Assembly (NCBI RefSeq): GCF_013426205.1
Contig: NC_089426.1
Span: 2,790,001 to 2,854,000, forward strand
Length of the DNA stretch: 64,000 nt
Direction: 5' to 3'
Source: Metarhizium brunneum
Taxonomy: Eukaryota > Ascomycota > Sordariomycetes > Hypocreales > Clavicipitaceae
The number at the start of each line of letters is the position of its first letter. Within the stretch, counting starts at the first letter, position 1. Below the pieces are notes generated by a model. It ran no database searches. It saw only the letters and a list, made by a program, of their open reading frames with translations, and had not been told where the DNA came from. Shown in pieces: positions 60,349 through 64,000 of this stretch. The position numbers and the translations under genes are program-made.

Positions 60349-60378
60349 ATGGCCCAGTAAATGGCCCAGTAAATGGCC
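60349..60378. repeat. 12-bp tandem repeat (ATGGCCCAGTAA)2.5
   Basis: Two perfect copies and a partial third of a 12-base unit lie in the intergenic region about 1 kb upstream of the gene at 61432. Confidence 0.7.
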
Positions 60379-60798
60379 CCGCCAATTGTGGTGAGCAGGT
60401 GCACAATGAGCCTGGTCTGATGGGCCGCGGTTCACCGTTCCGAGCCGACATCTCGACATCTGGACTGACCAGACTGGACCCTCAAAACTGCCCCAGCAAT
60501 TCTCATCCGCTTGGCGCGCCTAATTTGTCCTGGTTCCAGCGCTCAACCACCCAAGTCACCTTCAATCACATTCCCAGAGTACGGAGGACATACTACTGTG
60601 TAGCTGTACGTACCGAGTTACCTCCGTTCGCACAGGGAAGGAAGTACGCAACATACAACCCTCCCCTCCGCCTGCCGCATTTAACGCTTGCGCCTTTCAA
60701 CGTTCGCTCTTTGAATTCGCTCGACAACCAGCACAACGGCGCAATCCTTTGCGACATCACCGTCTTCAGCGCCGCCATCGCATCTCGCCGTTGCATCG

Positions 60799-60838
60799 GC
60801 TTGTGCGTGTGCTTCTGCTTGTGCTTGTGCTTCTGCTG
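60799..60838. repeat. GCTTGTG/GCTTCTG hexamer-type minisatellite
   Basis: Imperfect repeats of GTGCTT and CTGCTT lie in the leader or promoter zone of the gene at 61432. Confidence 0.5.
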
Positions 60839-61431
60839 GTTGACATCCGGTGTCCTCTGTCCCCAGCCCATTCCATCATCCGACACCCAACTCGGCCACA
60901 GCGACAAATATTGCTTCAATATTACTTCAATACCTGCCGCAGCCGACGACGCACACACCGAGTCTCAGCCGCCTACTCCGTCGTCTTCCTGGCAATCTGG
61001 GCCGCCGGCATATTTGGGGTCGCACAAAAAAAAAACACCAAACACTGCCATCAGCCTGACTCAAAGCGCCTACATCCATTCGTCCAACCATCGTCATCCG
61101 CCGGCCTCGTCAGCCAGCCACGAGACCATTTCCCCGGACTGGCGCATAACCCGCCTGTCATTGCAGTGTGCTGTCGACCCTTGTCCGACCCGTCCTCGCT
61201 CTCGGTGCCGATTTGATCATTTCTCAACTGCTACCTCTCTGCTGCTGCCCGCGTCCTTGCACTGCCGTCGCCCGGCTCTGACCTCGGTCTGAATACAAAT
61301 CTCATCAGCTCTTCTCCCCCCGGCCCCCGAGGGCACGGGGAGAGTAAACACGTAAATACTACCACACCTTGGGCCCTTGGTTCCAGTCCTCCAGGAGTGC
61401 AGATTGTTGGCTGTGACGTCTATTTTCTATA

Positions 61432-63405
61432 ATGACCAAACGCACGTCAGAGTCGGACGCTTTTCTACCCTCCGGTGCCATCGACGTCCCAACCAACGGC
61501 GCCTCAATAGGCGGACCAGCGTCACATTCCGGTTTTGATTCCTCGCAATCACCTTCAACCATGACTCCCTCCGGAGACGCCTTGTCCAATCACTGCGACG
61601 GCCAATCAGTTTCGTCACCGAGTCGACATGCCGCCATACAGAGCCCTCCCATATTAAACCCTCTCAGTGCCAACCGTTCACACTTCAACTTTCCTTTGGC
61701 TGGCACGCACCTGGATACGCCATCACCGTTAAATTTGTCCAACTCGGCATCACCTGTTGCTGCCGCTGGCGCCGCCAACTCTTCCAAGGCAAAAGTACGT
61801 GGCCACTTTCATCCCAACTCTTCTTCGCTTTCACCACCTGCCGCCTGGGACTTTGGAGGCGCCTCTCTAGCAAGATCCGTGTCTGCCGATGCAGCAATTC
61901 CTCCCCAGACGCCATCGCGGCTCTATACCGGACTGGCTGGTCATTCGTCATTGGTCGAAAATTGGAGACTCGAGCGTGGCAACCTCGAGGCCCTCAGACA
62001 GAAAGCCGAAAGGCTGTACCGCGACCAGCAATCCGTCATTGACGAAATGAGTGAGGAATGGTTGAATGAGAGGAAAGAAATGTCGCATCTTATACAAGGC
62101 CTCAGAGAACGCATCCAACGTCTGGAAGGGGAAAACACCGTCCTCAGGAAATTTGCCTCGTATACCACACATGTCCCTGGTCTAATATCACCTCACAACA
62201 GTCTCCAAAGCGGCAGTGGGGAGGCAAATGTCAGCCATTCGCCCTCACTCGCTTCAAACAAATCTCCGCCACCTCGACCTTCTGGACGGAGTGCCAGCGA
62301 GGCATTGGCATCCCTCGATTTGCCTCCTGGGTTAGATGGTGCCTCTCGGCGCCCTCATCAATTTGCCAAGCAAGGAGGTAGTCCTTGTACCTCTCCTACT
62401 GCCGCCCCTGCACATGCGACTCATATACCCATAAGTCCTCGAATAGTGCCTCGGAAGTCCGTCACCACTGATTTCCTCTCCATTTCATCACCAGAACCCA
62501 ATAAGGGTGTTCCCATCATTGATATCCAAGAAATAGACCCTAAATTAGAGGGTATCCCGATCAAAGCTACCGCGGTTAAAAAATCAACCTTCCATGCAAC
62601 ATCAAACCAGCCTGGCAACATCTCAGAGCCACCCCATGCCCCTGAACCAGCGACAGGCACTCGCAAGGACAACCATCTCAAACAAAAGAATGGGATTTCC
62701 ATACGGGAAAGGCTCCGACTCGATCGGCTTCGATCTGGCCTCACCCCTCTCGCTTCCTCACAAGATCAAACAAAGCAAATACTGGCTACTGATGAATCTC
62801 GACGCCTTACGATGCATGCTGGACATACACCAAACCACTCTCTGTCCCTATTCCCCACCATGACCGCCACTGAGAGCAGCTCAGCCGCCGCCAGAAGTCA
62901 GGAGACTACGCCAACTGCATGGGCATCTTCTGGATTTGCTGACCAGCATGAGGACACAGATCTCAGCGATAATTCTGATGGCAAACTTCGGCATGGCAAA
63001 GAGGATATTGGCGAAGGAAAGCAAGAGGGTGGCAGGGATGATGATGATATCGAAGGCTACTTGGAGCCCTCTGATGATGTCGCTCTCAAAGGCCCACTCA
63101 TGATAAAGAATATACCAGCCCAGGACGAGATATTTTGGGCACAGGTCAATCAGAGGCTAGATCCCATCAGTCGAGGTCAAGACGCGTTGCCCAAGGTTCT
63201 CCAATCTCCGGAGCTTGAGGCTGTCCGGAGTATGTTGCCTGCTGCACTCCAGCCACCACCAGAAGACGGTAAAAAACCGGAAGAAGCCAGTGCCGACCTC
63301 GAAAGCGACGAGGAGGGAGAAGACGAAAAGGCTAGTGTCGAACCAGATGTTCCTCTCAAGTTCAAGAATACTTCCAACTTTGGGGCTCCCTTTGGCTCTG
63401 CATGA
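61432..63405 (+). CDS. Uncharacterised 657-residue coiled-coil protein
   Basis: Single-exon frame. The start is the first ATG of the open frame (context CTATAATGACC), and the stop is TGA at 63403-63405. I do not recognise a named family. Residues 1-170 are disordered and Ser/Pro-rich. Residues 176-242 form a clear coiled coil (ENWRLERGNLEALRQKAERL and on to QRLEGENTVLRKFA) with heptad hydrophobics. A long disordered middle holds many SP/TP sites. A second ordered-looking block is at about 545-605 (GPLMIKNIPAQDEIFWAQVN, then an SPELEAVRSMLPAALQPP element). The tail is acidic and ends KNTSNFGAPFGSA. There is no signal peptide or membrane span. The architecture suggests a scaffold or regulatory protein; that is inference only. 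Confidence 0.75.
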   Translation: MTKRTSESDAFLPSGAIDVPTNGASIGGPASHSGFDSSQSPSTMTPSGDALSNHCDGQSVSSPSRHAAIQSPPILNPLSANRSHFNFPLAGTHLDTPSPLNLSNSASPVAAAGAANSSKAKVRGHFHPNSSSLSPPAAWDFGGASLARSVSADAAIPPQTPSRLYTGLAGHSSLVENWRLERGNLEALRQKAERLYRDQQSVIDEMSEEWLNERKEMSHLIQGLRERIQRLEGENTVLRKFASYTTHVPGLISPHNSLQSGSGEANVSHSPSLASNKSPPPRPSGRSASEALASLDLPPGLDGASRRPHQFAKQGGSPCTSPTAAPAHATHIPISPRIVPRKSVTTDFLSISSPEPNKGVPIIDIQEIDPKLEGIPIKATAVKKSTFHATSNQPGNISEPPHAPEPATGTRKDNHLKQKNGISIRERLRLDRLRSGLTPLASSQDQTKQILATDESRRLTMHAGHTPNHSLSLFPTMTATESSSAAARSQETTPTAWASSGFADQHEDTDLSDNSDGKLRHGKEDIGEGKQEGGRDDDDIEGYLEPSDDVALKGPLMIKNIPAQDEIFWAQVNQRLDPISRGQDALPKVLQSPELEAVRSMLPAALQPPPEDGKKPEEASADLESDEEGEDEKASVEPDVPLKFKNTSNFGAPFGSA

Positions 63406-64000
63406 ATCAATTCATCAAGCTTGGGATGGACCAAAACTATCATTGCATCAAACAGAGGGGGCTTATCTTTTTTCTTTTTTCTTTTTTTTAGTTATTGAAT
63501 CGTGCTTCCGACATATACCCATTTTCTTTGTTATTCTTCACCCATGTCCCATCAGTGGCACAGTTGATGTGGACGCGTTACGTAACGACTGTGTGGGCGG
63601 TTGGCATGGACTCGTTGGGCAGATAGACACGTAGCATTGCATTAGCATCATCAAAGCATTTTGGATCGTGGTGTGCCGCTGGAGGGTATCATCCAACCCA
63701 ATTTTATTCTTGTCAATATTCTCACCATTATCCTTGTTCATATTCACGTTTATCGTCATTTTCATTATTCACATCCACAATATATTCGATTCATGCATAC
63801 TGGAGTCTGGGCTTTGGATACGGGTTGCCAGGAAAAAGATAGTTTGAGTACCGTGGTTTCTAAGCCAATAGTACGGTCCCATTTCTCAACAAGAGCAATG
63901 GTTACCTTTTGGGACAGAACTGACAAGATTTGCGCTATAGCATCCCACGGTCCAAGTTTCATGCCCACTGTGCCAAAAAATACTGAAGATGTTAAATCAT
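63406..64000. other. 3' flank at the window edge, no gene assigned
   Basis: Directly after the stop at 63405 come T-rich runs (63465-63490). A minus-strand frame of 67 codons (63968-63765) opens with ATG and could be part of a gene crossing the window edge, but nothing in it is recognisable. Confidence 0.4.

Larger units (their letters stand above)
52365..61431. other. 9.1-kb gene desert, partly AT-rich
   Basis: No intact gene is supported. Notable items are a Tc1/impala-like end motif at 52822-52849, a near-palindrome at 54817-54846, an AT-rich stretch from about 56.1 to 58.4 kb with decayed coding-like sequence at 56705-56996, and a 12-bp tandem repeat at 60349-60378. The last 1 kb is a CT- and CA-rich leader or promoter for the gene at 61432; a 297-codon frame there (60399-61292) has promoter-like, not protein-like, composition. 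Confidence 0.5.

Noticed and set aside
60399..61292. 297-codon open frame upstream of the coiled-coil gene
   Set aside because: It overlaps a CT/CA-rich promoter-like tract and a GCTTNTG minisatellite; the translation is repeat-driven and shows no domain.
1..64000. Biosynthetic gene cluster or defence system
   Set aside because: The identified genes have unrelated housekeeping or signalling roles and wide spacing; no PKS, NRPS, terpene cyclase, NLR or effector cluster was seen.

Overview
The window is nuclear DNA of a filamentous ascomycete (Pezizomycotina), most likely a sordariomycete of the Hypocreales type. Protein genes are interrupted by short introns, mostly 50-90 nt, with GTACGT/GTAAGT-type donors and CTAAC/CTGAC-like branch sites. 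The recognisable proteins (importin-7/8 type karyopherin, IMP-specific 5'-nucleotidase, DNA polymerase eta, RfeG-like protein, HAL-type kinase, cAMP-receptor-like GPCR) are fungal in character. I cannot name the genus from sequence alone.

Layout. Minus strand, 1.1-9.3 kb: a seven-helix GPCR (1129-2635) and a secreted GH29 alpha-L-fucosidase (7164-9332), separated by 4.5 kb with no gene I can support. Plus strand, 11-30.6 kb: DNA polymerase eta (10970-13010), an RfeG/RfeF-like low-complexity protein (16555-17942), an Nmd5/Sxm1-type importin (23625-27722) and ISN1 (28829-30569). Minus strand, 35.2-38.1 kb: a HAL4/SAT4-type kinase. Plus strand, 49-63.4 kb: a small uncharacterised protein (49009-49506), an APH-fold phosphotransferase (51368-52364) and a 657-residue coiled-coil protein (61432-63405). 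Exon boundaries were worked out by hand; for every spliced model the summed exons divide by three and the reading frame closes.

The window is gene-poor: ten supported genes and one weak candidate in 64 kb, with two empty stretches of about 9-11 kb (38.1-49.0 and 52.4-61.4 kb). These hold short tandem repeats, perfect or near-perfect palindromes with GTAC/AAGTAC cores, and a few decayed coding-like patches.

The genes look like ordinary, mostly housekeeping loci with unrelated jobs: signalling, DNA damage tolerance, nuclear import, purine salvage, ion and nutrient transport control, and extracellular sugar release. I see no secondary-metabolite cluster, CRISPR array, rRNA or tRNA gene. I did not find a convincing new multi-gene system. 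The observations most worth checking are an 8-mer (TACTCCGT/ACGGAGTA) strongly over-represented in non-coding DNA, the GTAC-core palindrome islands, a histidine in place of the ubiquitin-contacting aspartate in the polymerase eta zinc finger, a stop-free 3n intron in the fucosidase gene, and a RfeG isoform with a different tail if its last intron is retained.
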